From Arthrobacter sp. efr-133-R2A-120 (lineage in GTDB: Bacteria; Actinomycetota; Actinomycetes; Actinomycetales; Micrococcaceae): 64,000 bases of DNA. A program made the position numbers and the translations under genes. The notes below the pieces were generated by a model that saw nothing but the letters and a program-made list of their open reading frames with translations, ran no database searches and had not been told where the DNA came from. The stretch's first letter is position 1; each line of letters begins with the position of its first letter. The DNA lies in contig NZ_JARVRF010000008.1 of assembly GCF_030209835.1 (NCBI RefSeq), positions 1-64,000 of the forward strand, given 5' to 3'. This document shows positions 10,608-19,704 of this stretch, piece after piece.

Positions 10608-11111
10608 ATGACTGCAGCCCACGTCACCCTGTGCTTCCTGCTCCGCGACGGCGATGCCGGCCAGGAGGTGCTCCTGGGCCGGAAGAAGACCGGGTTCGGT
10701 ACAGGGAAGATCGTGGGCGTCGGCGGACATGTGGAGCCAGGAGAGACGGCGGCCGAGGCCGTATGCCGGGAAGTGCAAGAGGAAATCTTCGTCCACGTGG
10801 AAGAAGAGCACCTCATCCCCGCCGGGACAGTGGATTTCGTCTTTCCCGCGAAGGCCGAGTGGAACATGTTCACCACGGTGTATCTGACCGGACAATGGAC
10901 CGGCGAGCCCGCCGAAAGCGATGAAATAGCACCGCAGTGGTATCGGGTGGAGGGACTCCCAGTCGAACAGATGTGGGCCGACGCCGAACACTGGCTGCCC
11001 GCCATGATCTCCGGCCAACGCATCGAAGTTGAAGTTGTTCTCGCTGATGACAACGAAAGCGTCGCCGAGGTTCACACAGCCGAGTGGCTGGATTCGGGAG
11101 CAGCGCGCTAA
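10608..11111 (+). CDS. Nudix hydrolase, MTH1-like 8-oxo-dGTP diphosphatase type
   Basis: This 167-residue Nudix protein begins TAAHVTLCFLLRDG and contains LGRKKTGFGTGKIVGVGGHVE, a pattern typical of MTH1-like 8-oxo-(d)GTP sanitising enzymes. The Nudix box is GHVEPGETAAEAVCREVQEE (residues about 41-60), so all acidic metal ligands are present, but the usual Gly after the EE pair is Phe (EEIFV). Substrate is by family analogy only. It is monocistronic and ends before a strong hairpin shared with the converging prpC. Confidence 0.82.
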   Translation: MTAAHVTLCFLLRDGDAGQEVLLGRKKTGFGTGKIVGVGGHVEPGETAAEAVCREVQEEIFVHVEEEHLIPAGTVDFVFPAKAEWNMFTTVYLTGQWTGEPAESDEIAPQWYRVEGLPVEQMWADAEHWLPAMISGQRIEVEVVLADDNESVAEVHTAEWLDSGAAR

Positions 11112-11140
11112 CTACCGGGCGGCAACGGCAGCAACGAGAA

Positions 11141-11185
11141 CGACGGCGGGCCGGCACCTTCCCTCAGGTAGCCGGGCCGCCGTCG
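11141..11185. terminator. Bidirectional hairpin between the Nudix gene and prpC
   Basis: A 15-nt arm at 11141-11155 pairs with 11171-11185 with one mismatch; both arms are very GC-rich (CGACGGCGG...). It separates two converging genes. Confidence 0.6.
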
Positions 11186-11199
11186 TACGTCCCGGAAAA

Positions 11200-12351
11200 T
11201 TACGGCAGGTGCCGTTCGTCCACGCCGTTGTATTCGCTAAGCGGACGGATCAGGGAGTTCGATCCGAGCTGCTCCATGATGTGCGCGGTCCAGCCGGTGA
11301 TGCGGCTGGCGACGAACAGCGGGGTGAAGGTCGGGGTGTCGAAGCCCATGAGGTGGTAGGTGGGTCCGGCGGGGTAGTCGAGGTTGGGCTTGATGGCCTT
11401 GGCTTCGTCCATGGCCTGCTCCAGCCCGTTGTACAGGCCCAGGATCTCCGGCCGGCCGTAGTGGGCGATCATCTTGTCCAGTGCTGCCTTCATGGTGGGC
11501 ACCCTGGAGTCGCCGTGCTTGTAGACGCGGTGCCCGAATCCCATGACCTTCTTCTTCTGCGCCAAGGCGTGTTCCATCCAGGTCTTCGCCCGGGAGGCGG
11601 CGTCATCCAGCGATTCCTCGGTGCGGATGCCGATTTCCTCGAACGTGTGCATCACGGCCTCGTTGGCGCCGCCGTGCAGCGGGCCCTTGAGGGCGCCGAT
11701 CGCCGCGGTGACCGCGGAGTGCAGGTCCGAGAGGGTGGAGGTGACAACGCGGGCCGTGAAGGTGGACGCGTTGAAGGAGTGCTCGGCGTAAAGGATCATC
11801 GAGACGTTGAATGCCTTGACGACCTCGTCCACCGGGTCCTCGCCGAAGGTCATCCACAGGAAATTCGCCGAGTAACCCAGGTCGTCCCGCGGTGCCACGG
11901 GTTCGATTATTTGCCCGTCCGCGCGCCGGCGGCGCTGATCGTAGGCGACCACTGCCGGCATCGCGGCGAACAGGTCAATGGCCTTGGCCATGTTCGCCTC
12001 GGGCGTGGAAACCTCGGCCAGCGGGTGCCGGGCTCCCAGCACCGAAGCCGCGGTCCGGCAGACATCCATGGGGTGGGACGTCGTCGGCAGGGTGTCGATG
12101 ACCTGCTTCACCACAGGGTCAAGGGCGCGGCCCGTGCGCTCGCGGGCAGTGAACTCTGCAAGTTCCTCCGGCGTGGGCAGCTCACCGTTCCACAGCAGGT
12201 AGGCGACTTCTTCGAAGCTGCACTTGGCGGCGAGTTCCTGCACGGGATAGCCGCGGTACAACAGCGAGTTGGTGTCCGGGTTGACCTTGGAGATCGCGGT
12301 GTAGTCAACCACGACGCCGGCCAGGCCTTTCTTGATCTCTTCAGCAGCCAT
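11200..12351 (-). CDS. prpC: 2-methylcitrate synthase / citrate synthase
   Basis: This 383-residue citrate-synthase-fold enzyme condenses propionyl-CoA (or acetyl-CoA) with oxaloacetate. Visible family motifs are the His in LHGGANEAVM (about 225-235), GFGHRVYKHGDSR (about 265-277) and the late Asp region. The length matches the bifunctional 2-methylcitrate/citrate synthases of actinobacteria. ATG 12351 has AAGGAG 8 nt upstream. It is the third enzyme gene of the prpD-prpB-prpC operon, separated from prpB by 70 nt. Confidence 0.92.
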   Translation of the reverse strand: MAAEEIKKGLAGVVVDYTAISKVNPDTNSLLYRGYPVQELAAKCSFEEVAYLLWNGELPTPEELAEFTARERTGRALDPVVKQVIDTLPTTSHPMDVCRTAASVLGARHPLAEVSTPEANMAKAIDLFAAMPAVVAYDQRRRRADGQIIEPVAPRDDLGYSANFLWMTFGEDPVDEVVKAFNVSMILYAEHSFNASTFTARVVTSTLSDLHSAVTAAIGALKGPLHGGANEAVMHTFEEIGIRTEESLDDAASRAKTWMEHALAQKKKVMGFGHRVYKHGDSRVPTMKAALDKMIAHYGRPEILGLYNGLEQAMDEAKAIKPNLDYPAGPTYHLMGFDTPTFTPLFVASRITGWTAHIMEQLGSNSLIRPLSEYNGVDERHLP

Positions 12352-12421
12352 GCTGAACTCCTTCGTTCATCGGCAAGCACTCCGGAATAGCCGGAGCGCC
12401 TGCATCCCTTGGTTGATCCAG

Positions 12422-13330
12422 TTACCGGCTGAGCCCAGGAATCTGGAAGTTGAAAACGCTCGTGTCGAAGTGGTTGTAGGCCTCGTAGTCCACGAGGTCA
12501 TAGAGGCGTGCACGGGTGAGCATGTTCTCCACCTGCGCCTCCTGCGTTCCAGTGGCCTTGATCGTTTCCAGCGTACGCTCTGCAGCCCCCATGGCAATGC
12601 GGAGCAGGGTGACGGGGTAGATCACCATGTTCACGCCGACGCCTTGGAGCTGTTCCACGGTGAATAGCTCGCTTTTGCCGAACTCGGTCATGTTGGCCAG
12701 GATCGGCACATCCACTGCATCACGGATGGCTTGGAACTCGCTGAGATCTTTCATGGCTTCGGGGAAGATCGCGTCGGCGCCGGCGTCGACGAGCGCTTTG
12801 GCGCGTTCCTGTGCGGCTTCGATGCCGTCGACGGCGCGGATGTCGGTGCGGGCCATGATGAGGAAGTTCGGGTCCCGCCGGGCGTCGGCGGCAGCGCGGA
12901 TGCGTTTGGCGGCGGTGTCGACGTCGACCACATTCTTGCCGTCCAGGTGCCCGCACCGCTTCGGGTTGAACTGGTCCTCGATGTGGCAGCCGGCCAGTCC
13001 GGCGTTTTCGAGTTCCTGGATGGTGCGGGCCACGTTCATCGGTTCGCCGAATCCGGTGTCCGCGTCCACGAGACAGGGGAGTTCGGTCATGCGGGCGATT
13101 TGCCCTGCCCGGGTGGCGACCTCGGTGAGGGTGGTCAGCCCGATGTCCGGCAGGCCGAGGTCGTTGGCGAGGACGGCGCCGGAGATGTAGACGCCGGGGA
13201 AGCCCTTTTCCTCGATCAGGCGTGCCGAGAGCGGGTTGAACGCGCCGGGGAACTGGGCGATGGTCCCGGAGTTCAGGAGTTCCCGAAGCTTGAGCCGTTT
13301 CTGTTCCGGGGTGGTGGTGGAGTAGAGCAT
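12422..13330 (-). CDS. prpB: 2-methylisocitrate lyase
   Basis: This 302-residue isocitrate-lyase-superfamily enzyme splits 2-methylisocitrate into pyruvate and succinate. It carries the superfamily signature CGHLDGKNVV (KRCGH, near residues 123-128) and the metal-site aspartates in VDADTGFGEP (about 90-99). Short length and these motifs separate it from glyoxylate-cycle isocitrate lyase. Its ATG follows the prpD TAG with no spacer, indicating translational coupling. Confidence 0.93.
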   Translation of the reverse strand: MLYSTTTPEQKRLKLRELLNSGTIAQFPGAFNPLSARLIEEKGFPGVYISGAVLANDLGLPDIGLTTLTEVATRAGQIARMTELPCLVDADTGFGEPMNVARTIQELENAGLAGCHIEDQFNPKRCGHLDGKNVVDVDTAAKRIRAAADARRDPNFLIMARTDIRAVDGIEAAQERAKALVDAGADAIFPEAMKDLSEFQAIRDAVDVPILANMTEFGKSELFTVEQLQGVGVNMVIYPVTLLRIAMGAAERTLETIKATGTQEAQVENMLTRARLYDLVDYEAYNHFDTSVFNFQIPGLSR

Positions 13331-14851
13331 CTAGAACAGTCCCTTCGGTGCGGCGGCGAGGTCGATGACGCCGGGGGCTGCGGTGATGTTCAGCTGGTCC
13401 AGTTCGCCCGGGCCCAGGTCCGGGAGGGCTTCGGCTGCCGCGAGGAAGCGTTCGATCTCGCTCTCTTCGACGAGCCCGGCGGCGAGGGTGCGGAACTTGT
13501 CGATGTATTGCTGGCGGGCGAAGGGCCGGGCGCCGAGCGGGTGGGCGTCGGCGACGGCGATGGACTCGGTGATGACGGTGCCGTCGTTGAGGGTGATGAC
13601 AACGGTGCCGCCGAAGGCCTTTTCCGCGATGTCCAGGGAGTGGTAGCGGCGGGTCCATTCGGGGTCTTCCACGGTGGTGACCTTGTGCCACAGTTCCACG
13701 GTGTCCGCCCGGCCGGCGCGTTCGGGGCTGTAGGAGTCGACGTGGTGCCAGGAGCCGTCCTGCAGGGCGACGGTGAAGATGTACGGGATGGAGTGGTCCA
13801 GGGTTTCCCGGGACGCGGTGGGGCTGTACTTCTGGGGGTCGTTGGCGCCGGAGCCGATCACGTAGTGCGTGTGGTGGCTGGTCTTGATCAGGACGGAGGC
13901 CACGTTGGCCGGGTCCGTGGCTTCGGGGTGCTCGCCGTGGAGTTTGCGGGCGAGGTCGATCCAGGCCTGGGCCTGGTACTCGGCGGAGTGTTCCTTGGTG
14001 TAGGTGTCCAGGATGGCCCGCTTGGGCTCCCCGGCCTCGGGCAGCGGGACCTCGTAGGAGGCGTCCGGGCCGTCCAGCATCCAGGCGATGACGCCGTCTT
14101 CGCCTTCGTAAATCGGCACAGGGGAAGTCTGGCCGCGCATGGAGCGGTCCACGGCTTCCACGGCCATCTTCCCGGCAAATGCGGGGGCGTGGGCCTTCCA
14201 CGTGGAGATTTCACCCTTGCGGGACTGCCGTGTGGCCGTGGTGGTGTGCAGGGCCTGGCCGACGGACTGGAAGATCGTCTCGACGTCCAGGCCCAGCAGG
14301 GTGCCGATGCCGGCGGCGGCGGAGGGGCCGAGGTGGGCGACGTGGTCGATCTTGTGCTTGTGCAGGCAGATGGCCTTGACCAGGTTGACCTGGATTTCGT
14401 AGCCGGTGGCAATGCCGCGGATCAGGTCCTTGCCGCTCGATCCGACGTGCTGGGCCACGGCGAGGATCGGCGGGATGTTATCGCCCGGGTGGGAGTAGTC
14501 CGCGGCCAGGAACGTGTCGTGGTAGTCGAGTTCGCGCACGGCGACGCCGTTGGCCCAGGCGGCCCATTCGGGGGAGACCTTGTCGCTGATGCCGAAGACG
14601 GACGAGCCTTTGCCGTTGGTGGTCGGCGCGTGGGTCAGTGCCTGCGCCCGGGTGGCGATGATCGGGGCACGGTTCAGGGAGGCAATGGCGACGGAGGCAT
14701 TGTCGATGACCCGGTTGATGATCATTTCGGTGACCAGGGGGGCCACCTCGACGGGGTCGGCGGCGACGGTGGCGATCTTGTGCGCCAGCTGCTCCTCGCG
14801 GGGAAGGTTCTCTTCGCTCTTGTAGACGCGGACGTGGTTGTTCTTCACCAT
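13331..14851 (-). CDS. prpD: 2-methylcitrate dehydratase
   Basis: This 506-residue MmgE/PrpD-family protein dehydrates 2-methylcitrate in the propionate-degrading methylcitrate cycle. The fold-typical stretches are [20 protein letters not shown] (about 105-125) and the [15 protein letters not shown] region in the C-terminal half. ATG 14851 has AAGGAA 5 nt upstream. It lies 10 nt after the GntR regulator gene and immediately before prpB, so the four genes form one minus-strand operon. No prpE or aconitase gene is in the cluster. Confidence 0.92.
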   Translation of the reverse strand: MVKNNHVRVYKSEENLPREEQLAHKIATVAADPVEVAPLVTEMIINRVIDNASVAIASLNRAPIIATRAQALTHAPTTNGKGSSVFGISDKVSPEWAAWANGVAVRELDYHDTFLAADYSHPGDNIPPILAVAQHVGSSGKDLIRGIATGYEIQVNLVKAICLHKHKIDHVAHLGPSAAAGIGTLLGLDVETIFQSVGQALHTTTATRQSRKGEISTWKAHAPAFAGKMAVEAVDRSMRGQTSPVPIYEGEDGVIAWMLDGPDASYEVPLPEAGEPKRAILDTYTKEHSAEYQAQAWIDLARKLHGEHPEATDPANVASVLIKTSHHTHYVIGSGANDPQKYSPTASRETLDHSIPYIFTVALQDGSWHHVDSYSPERAGRADTVELWHKVTTVEDPEWTRRYHSLDIAEKAFGGTVVITLNDGTVITESIAVADAHPLGARPFARQQYIDKFRTLAAGLVEESEIERFLAAAEALPDLGPGELDQLNITAAPGVIDLAAAPKGLF

Positions 14852-14861
14852 GGGGTTCCTT

Positions 14862-15503
14862 TTAGTGAGGTGTGTGGGTGGCTTTGACGTGGGAAAGACT
14901 GCGGTGCAGATGGACGGTGGTGGCGGCTTCGGCGAGCCGGGGGTTGCCTGCCGCGATGGCTTCGGCGATCGCGGCGTGCTCGGCCGCGGCGGCTTGGAGG
15001 CGTTCGGCGTCGTCGGCCGCGAGGCGGCGGACCCGCACGAGGTGGACGCGCAGGCTGCGCATGGCCTGGGCGAGGTAGGAATTGGAGATGGCTTCGTCGA
15101 TCGCTTCGTCGAGCCTTCCTACCAGGGCGTAGTAGTCGTGCCGGGCGGGGTCGCTGTCGTTGAGCATCTCCGGGGCCCGGAGGAGCTCGGCGTGGAGTTG
15201 CTCGAACACCGGGCGCACACCGCGTTCCGCGGCGAGGGCGGCGGCTTTGCCTTCGAGGGTTTCGCGCAGCTCGAAGAGTTCGTCGATGTCCTCCAGCGAG
15301 ATATCGGTGACGACGACGCCGCGGCCGCCTGCCGCCGTCGTCAGCCCTTCCGCGCTGAGCCGGCTCAGCGCCTCCCGGACGGGGGTGCGGGACACACCCA
15401 GGCGCTCGGATTGTTCCACTTCCGCGAGGACAGTTCCGGGCGCCAGACGCCACTCAATAATGTCTTCGCGCAGGGCCGCATAGGCTTTGTCGCTGGCACG
15501 CAT
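14862..15503 (-). CDS. GntR/FadR-family regulator heading the prp operon
   Basis: This 213-residue regulator has an N-terminal GntR winged helix ([44 protein letters not shown], about residues 3-65) and a C-terminal FCD ligand-binding helical domain. It is the first gene of the prp operon, so it very likely controls propionate catabolism and itself. ATG 15503 is preceded by AAGGAGGG; a longer in-frame start at 15593 lies inside the operator region and is rejected. The ligand is probably a methylcitrate-cycle intermediate, which is inference. Confidence 0.85.
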   Translation of the reverse strand: MRASDKAYAALREDIIEWRLAPGTVLAEVEQSERLGVSRTPVREALSRLSAEGLTTAAGGRGVVVTDISLEDIDELFELRETLEGKAAALAAERGVRPVFEQLHAELLRAPEMLNDSDPARHDYYALVGRLDEAIDEAISNSYLAQAMRSLRVHLVRVRRLAADDAERLQAAAAEHAAIAEAIAAGNPRLAEAATTVHLHRSLSHVKATHTPH

Positions 15504-15533
15504 GGACCCTCCTTCATTGAGCGGATGTCCCCA

Positions 15534-15605
15534 GTGTATACACAAACCGCGAAAAGGCCTAGCTTTTGCCAATAAAACCAGGCCGGCACTCAATCTGTGT
15601 ATACA
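15534..15605. promoter_or_regulatory. Twin GntR-type operators upstream of the prp operon
   Basis: Two palindromes stand in the 119-nt gap: GTGTATACAC at 15534-15543 and TGTATACA at 15598-15605, 62 nt apart centre to centre. The TGTATACA core matches FadR-subfamily GntR operators in style. Their position 30-100 nt before the regulator start fits autoregulation. Confidence 0.7.
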
Positions 15606-15622
15606 TCCGCTGGAGCCGTGGG

Positions 15623-16336
15623 CTAACTCCGATTCCAGCGATACTCGTTCTCCGGCCGTCCCGGAGTGCCGTATCGCGGATTCCTCGTGGCCATCCCGGC
15701 GTCGGCCAGGTACTCGAGATATCGGCGCACGGTGACCCTGGACATCCCAAGGGCCTCGGTTGCCTCGCTTGCGGAAACCGGCCGGCCAAGGCTGGCCAGA
15801 AGGTCTTTGACGGACTCCAGGCTTTGGGCGGAAAGGCCCTTGGGCAGCGGGAGTTCGGTGGGTGCGCGGAGACTCGCGAACGCCTGGTCCACATCGCTTT
15901 GGGACGCTCCACTCGCCCGCGTGCCCGACGCCGGTGCGGCGAGTTGCTCACGGAAGGCGCGATAGCTGGCGAGCTTGTCCGCGAACGTCGCGAACGTGAA
16001 CGGCTTGATGAGATACTGCACGACTCCGATCGACACCGCGCTGCGGACAATGTTCACTTCCCTGACGGCGGTGATGGCGATGATGTCCGCAAGCAGTCCC
16101 GAAGCGCGCATTCGGCGGGCAACGTCCAGTCCGTGAAGATCCGGCAGGTTCATGTCCAACAGGACGAGGTCCACCGGCTGGCCGGCAACGGCGAAATCGT
16201 TGAGCAGCCGCAGGGCCGATTGTCCGTCCCTCGCTGTTCCCGCAACGGTGAAGCCGTCGATTCGGCTGACGTAGACGCCGTGGGCATCGGCGGCGATGGG
16301 TTCGTCCTCGACAACGAGGACGCGGATTTCGGTCAT
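15623..16336 (-). CDS. CitB/DcuR-family response regulator
   Basis: This 237-residue regulator has an N-terminal receiver domain with acidic pocket VVEDEP (9-13) and phospho-acceptor Asp61 in LLDMNLPD, plus the switch lysine in QYLIKPFTF (about 111). A C-terminal helix-turn-helix (VSASEATEALGMSRVTVRRYLEYLADAG) binds DNA. The CitB/DcuR family controls uptake of citrate or C4-dicarboxylates. Its ATG overlaps the kinase stop by 4 nt (ATGA), so the two are co-translated. The neighbouring dctA is its probable target. Confidence 0.88.
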   Translation of the reverse strand: MTEIRVLVVEDEPIAADAHGVYVSRIDGFTVAGTARDGQSALRLLNDFAVAGQPVDLVLLDMNLPDLHGLDVARRMRASGLLADIIAITAVREVNIVRSAVSIGVVQYLIKPFTFATFADKLASYRAFREQLAAPASGTRASGASQSDVDQAFASLRAPTELPLPKGLSAQSLESVKDLLASLGRPVSASEATEALGMSRVTVRRYLEYLADAGMATRNPRYGTPGRPENEYRWNRS

Positions 16337-18021
16337 TCGGCTTCTTTCCTGGAGTCCGGCGCGGGGAGCACTACGCGGAAGAACGCACCGCCCAAGGCGC
16401 TCGTGGAGTCGCTGATGGACAGCGTACCGCCAAGCCGCTGCACCGCTTGCCGTACCAGGGCCAGGCCCACGCCGCGGGAAGGCGCTCCGGGCTGCCCGGC
16501 CTGTCCGATCCCCGCCGCCTTGGTGCTGTATCCGTATTGCCAGACGTCGTCCACGATGCCGGGATCGATGCCGTGGCCGGAATCGACCACAGTGAACGTG
16601 GTTCCTTCAGGTCCCGATTCGATGCCCAGTTCCACTTTGCGCGGCGGGGGAGCGGCAGCCGCGGCGTCGAGGGCGTTGTCCAACAGGTTTCCCAAAATCG
16701 TCACCAGGTCCTGGACGGCCAGGCCCTGGAGGCCGTCCCCGCCGGACACCGTGACCGTCAGCTCCGCTCCGCGTTCGTGCGCCTCGGCCGACTTTCCCAT
16801 GATGAGCGCACTCAGGACAGGTTCGTCCACCGATGCCACGAGGTGGTCGGTCAGCTGTTGGCTCAGTTCAAGGTCCTTGGTGGCGAAGTCCAAGGCGTCG
16901 GCGGTACGCCCGAGCTCCATGAGGGACACGATGGTGTGCAGCCGGTTGGCGTGTTCATGCGTCTGGGCCCGCAAGGCGTCGGAGAGGGTCTTCATGGTTT
17001 CGAGTTCGCTGCCCAGGGACTCGATTTCCGTCCTGTCCCGGAGCGTGGCTACGGTCCCGAACACGGCAGGCCGCTGCCGGCCCCTCATTCCAGGCGGCCC
17101 CACGGCCGGCGCCTGGTTCACCACGAGGATGCGCGAGCCGGTGAGGTGGATTTCGTCGTGCGCCGTCCGGCCTGATTCGAAAAGGCGGTGGAGGCTGGGA
17201 TCGAGGGGCAGATCAGAAAGGCGCGGGGCGGCTTCCGCAACGGGATCGACGTCGGACCGTTCGAGTCCCAGAAGCTCCGCGGCCTGGTCGTTGTACATGA
17301 CCACCCTGCCGCCGGTGTCGATAAGCACTACTCCTTCGCGGACCGAATGGAGGACGGACTCGTAGTACGCGAACAATTGTGCCAATTGTTCAGGTCCCCA
17401 GCCCCTGGTGACCGAGCGCAGGTACCGGCCCAATAACCACGAGGCCAGGGAGCCGCCTGCGAGCATGGCCAGAGAGATTCCGATGATCGCCGTGAGTCGC
17501 GCCGACACGGCGACGTCCACCGTCCGCACCGTGACACCCGCGGCCACGAGGGCCCGGACTTTTCCGGAGGAATCCTCCACGGGAACGATGGTTCGCACGG
17601 ACGGGCCAAGGGTACCGGCGGTGACTTCGGTGAAGGTCTGGCCGTGGAGGGCGGGATCGATGGTGCCGATGTAGGGTTTGCCGATTTCGTCGGGGTTCGG
17701 ATGGGTCCAGCGGGTCCGGTCCGGAGCCATGATGGTGATGAAATCAGCATGGGCATTGGCTGTTACCACCTGGGCATATGGCTGGAGGGTGGCGGATGGG
17801 TTCGGTGTGCCGGCTGCTTGAAGCACGAGGGGATTGGCTGCGATCGCGGCGGCCACCGCCTGCATGCGCTGGCCGGCGTCGTTGTAGGCCCGGTCCCTCG
17901 CGTCCAGGAAGGCTGCCGTGCCCACGATGGCGGTGAGCGCCAGCACGAACAGCAGATTCGCCACAAAGAGTCTGCGGGCAATGCTCCAGCGTCGGATCAC
18001 GTGCTCCTTTCTGCGGGCCAT
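16333..18021 (-). CDS. CitA/DcuS-family sensor histidine kinase
   Basis: This roughly 562-residue membrane kinase has a TM segment (SIARRLFVANLLFVLALTAIV, approximately), an extracytoplasmic PAS-like sensor, a second TM (LTAIIGISLAMLAGGSLASW), a cytoplasmic PAS (VLHSVREGVVLIDTGGRVVMYN) and the kinase core. The acceptor His lies in RAQTHEHANRLHTIVSLME, the family's unusual short H-box, and ATP-binding motifs GNLLDNALDAA and DSGHGI follow. The start is uncertain: ATG 18021 is used, but GTG 18000 has AAAGGAG just upstream (only 3 nt spacing). It probably senses C4-dicarboxylates or citrate at the cell surface. Confidence 0.85.
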   Translation of the reverse strand: MARRKEHVIRRWSIARRLFVANLLFVLALTAIVGTAAFLDARDRAYNDAGQRMQAVAAAIAANPLVLQAAGTPNPSATLQPYAQVVTANAHADFITIMAPDRTRWTHPNPDEIGKPYIGTIDPALHGQTFTEVTAGTLGPSVRTIVPVEDSSGKVRALVAAGVTVRTVDVAVSARLTAIIGISLAMLAGGSLASWLLGRYLRSVTRGWGPEQLAQLFAYYESVLHSVREGVVLIDTGGRVVMYNDQAAELLGLERSDVDPVAEAAPRLSDLPLDPSLHRLFESGRTAHDEIHLTGSRILVVNQAPAVGPPGMRGRQRPAVFGTVATLRDRTEIESLGSELETMKTLSDALRAQTHEHANRLHTIVSLMELGRTADALDFATKDLELSQQLTDHLVASVDEPVLSALIMGKSAEAHERGAELTVTVSGGDGLQGLAVQDLVTILGNLLDNALDAAAAAPPPRKVELGIESGPEGTTFTVVDSGHGIDPGIVDDVWQYGYSTKAAGIGQAGQPGAPSRGVGLALVRQAVQRLGGTLSISDSTSALGGAFFRVVLPAPDSRKEAE

Positions 18022-18045
18022 CCTGTGACCAATATGAACGCAACA

Positions 18046-18059
18046 GTGATACATGTCAC
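18046..18059. promoter_or_regulatory. CRP-like palindrome between the sensor kinase and dctA
   Basis: GTGATACATGTCAC has GTGA and TCAC half-sites with a 6-nt centre, close to the CRP/GlxR consensus TGTGA-N6-TCACA. It lies 94 nt before dctA and 25 nt before the kinase, well placed for both. Confidence 0.45.
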
Positions 18060-18152
18060 GCCGCGCCTAATGATGGGTATCACAGCAGAGCGACGCAGGG
18101 ACATTTTGCAGGGACCACGGCGCTTTCCAGAGTATCTATAAGGAGCAAAGCC

Positions 18153-19478
18153 ATGACCTCTCAAAGAGGAGAGATTGCACCAGCGAAGGCCGGGCGCAAG
18201 GGGCTGGACAAGTCGCATTACCTCTACATCGCCGTGATCGCCGCAGTTGTGGTGGGCGCCGTCGTCGGCCTGCTTTTCCCCGAAGTGGGTAAATCCCTCA
18301 AGCCTTTGGGTGACGGCTTCATCAAGCTCATCAAGATGATGATCGCCCCGGTCATCTTCTGCACCATCGTCCTGGGCATCGGATCGATCGCCAAGGCAGC
18401 CACTGTTGGCAAGGTCGGCGGCCTCGCACTCATCTACTTCCTGGTGATGTCCACCTTCGCGCTCGCCATCGGTTTGGTGGTGGGCAACATCATCCACCCC
18501 GGCGAAGGCCTGAAGCTGATCCCGTACGACCCCAACGCGAAGGCTGCCACGAACAGCACCGCCGATTTCCTGCTGGGCATCATCCCCGGAGACATTCCCG
18601 TCCTGCCGACGCTCCTGGCCGCCATCCTGGTGGGCTTCGCGCTGCAGCGCATGGGCTCCCAGGGCCAGCCGGTACTCAAGGCCATCCAGCACGGGCAGGC
18701 GCTCGTCTTCCGCATCCTCATCATGATCATGTGGCTGGCTCCCGTCGGCGCCTTCGGCGCGATCGCCGCTGTGGTCGGTGCCACCGGAGTGAAGGCAATC
18801 TTCGGAATGCTCACCCTGATGGTCGCGTTCTACATCACCTGCGCGCTGTTCATCGTCGTGGTGCTCGGCACCTTGCTTCGGGTTGTTGCCGGCGTCAGCA
18901 TCTTCCAGCTGATGAAGTACCTGGCCCGCGAGTACCTGCTCATCTTCTCCACCTCATCGTCCGAAGCGGCGCTGCCCAGGCTCATTGCCAAGATGGAGCA
19001 CCTCGGTGTTTCCAAGCCGGTTGTCGGTGTCACGGTGCCTACCGGTTACTCCTTCAACCTGGACGGAACTGCCATCTACCTGACCATGGCCTCGCTGTTC
19101 GTCGCCAACGCCATGGGTATTCCGCTGGACCTTGGCGCCCAGGTATCCCTGCTGGTCTTCATGATCATCGCGTCCAAGGGAGCGGCCGGCGTTTCCGGCG
19201 CCGGCCTGGCAACCCTCGCAGCAGGCCTTCAGGCACACCGGCCCGAACTGCTGGGCGGCGTCGGCATGATCGTCGGGATCGACCGCTTCATGTCGGAAGC
19301 CCGCGCCCTGACCAACTTCACGGGCAACGCCGTCGCCACCGTGCTGATCGGTACCTGGGTCAAGGAAATCGACCGCAAGCAGGTCACCAACGTCCTGTCC
19401 GGCGCGACTCCGTTCGACGAGCTGACCATGATCAGCCACCACGCTGAACCCGAGGTGAAAGAGGCCGTGGCCGCTTAG
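18153..19478 (+). CDS. dctA: C4-dicarboxylate transporter, DctA type (DAACS family)
   Basis: This 441-residue secondary transporter imports succinate, fumarate or malate with cations. It has about eight TM helices and the family signatures: serine-rich STSSSEAALPRL (about 268-279), TGYSFNLDGTAIYLTMA (about 297-313) and the late GIDRFMSEARALTNFTGN. AAGGAG is 8 nt before ATG 18153. It is divergent from the CitA/DcuS-type kinase and regulator genes, which probably induce it. A strong terminator follows. Confidence 0.9.
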   Translation: MTSQRGEIAPAKAGRKGLDKSHYLYIAVIAAVVVGAVVGLLFPEVGKSLKPLGDGFIKLIKMMIAPVIFCTIVLGIGSIAKAATVGKVGGLALIYFLVMSTFALAIGLVVGNIIHPGEGLKLIPYDPNAKAATNSTADFLLGIIPGDIPVLPTLLAAILVGFALQRMGSQGQPVLKAIQHGQALVFRILIMIMWLAPVGAFGAIAAVVGATGVKAIFGMLTLMVAFYITCALFIVVVLGTLLRVVAGVSIFQLMKYLAREYLLIFSTSSSEAALPRLIAKMEHLGVSKPVVGVTVPTGYSFNLDGTAIYLTMASLFVANAMGIPLDLGAQVSLLVFMIIASKGAAGVSGAGLATLAAGLQAHRPELLGGVGMIVGIDRFMSEARALTNFTGNAVATVLIGTWVKEIDRKQVTNVLSGATPFDELTMISHHAEPEVKEAVAA

Positions 19479-19505
19479 TCCGGCACACGGTTTGGAAGCA
19501 TCCAC

Positions 19506-19552
19506 GCAGGCAAGGCAGGAACCCGACAGGGGACCTGCCTTGCCTGCTTTTT
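19506..19552 (+). terminator. Rho-independent terminator after dctA
   Basis: GCAGGCAAGGCAGG (19506-19519) pairs perfectly with 19534-19547, followed by TTTTTG. This is the classic intrinsic terminator form. Confidence 0.85.
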
Positions 19553-19580
19553 GTTGCACGTTTTGTTGCATGCGGGCCCA

Positions 19581-19603
19581 ACCTTCTACCTCAGCTAGAA
19601 GGT
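19581..19603. promoter_or_regulatory. Palindrome ACCTTCTA-N7-TAGAAGGT upstream of parA
   Basis: ACCTTCTA (19581-19588) and TAGAAGGT (19596-19603) form an 8-bp inverted repeat about 100 nt upstream of the ParA start. It could be a regulator site; the protein that binds it is unknown. Confidence 0.4.
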
Positions 19604-19704
19604 AAAGGCTCAAATTGCGGGCAATGTCAAGTTCCGCAAAATGCCGTGTCGGGCGCTGTAGCCTAGGTGGGGAGCAGTGCTGGTGCTGGAGACAGCCGCA
19701 CGAA

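Noticed and set aside
12731..14887. A very long plus-strand open frame opposite prpB and prpD (about 718 codons)
   Set aside because: It is antisense to two clear enzyme genes; its composition (G- and D-rich, no family motif) is the usual shadow of GC-rich coding sequence.
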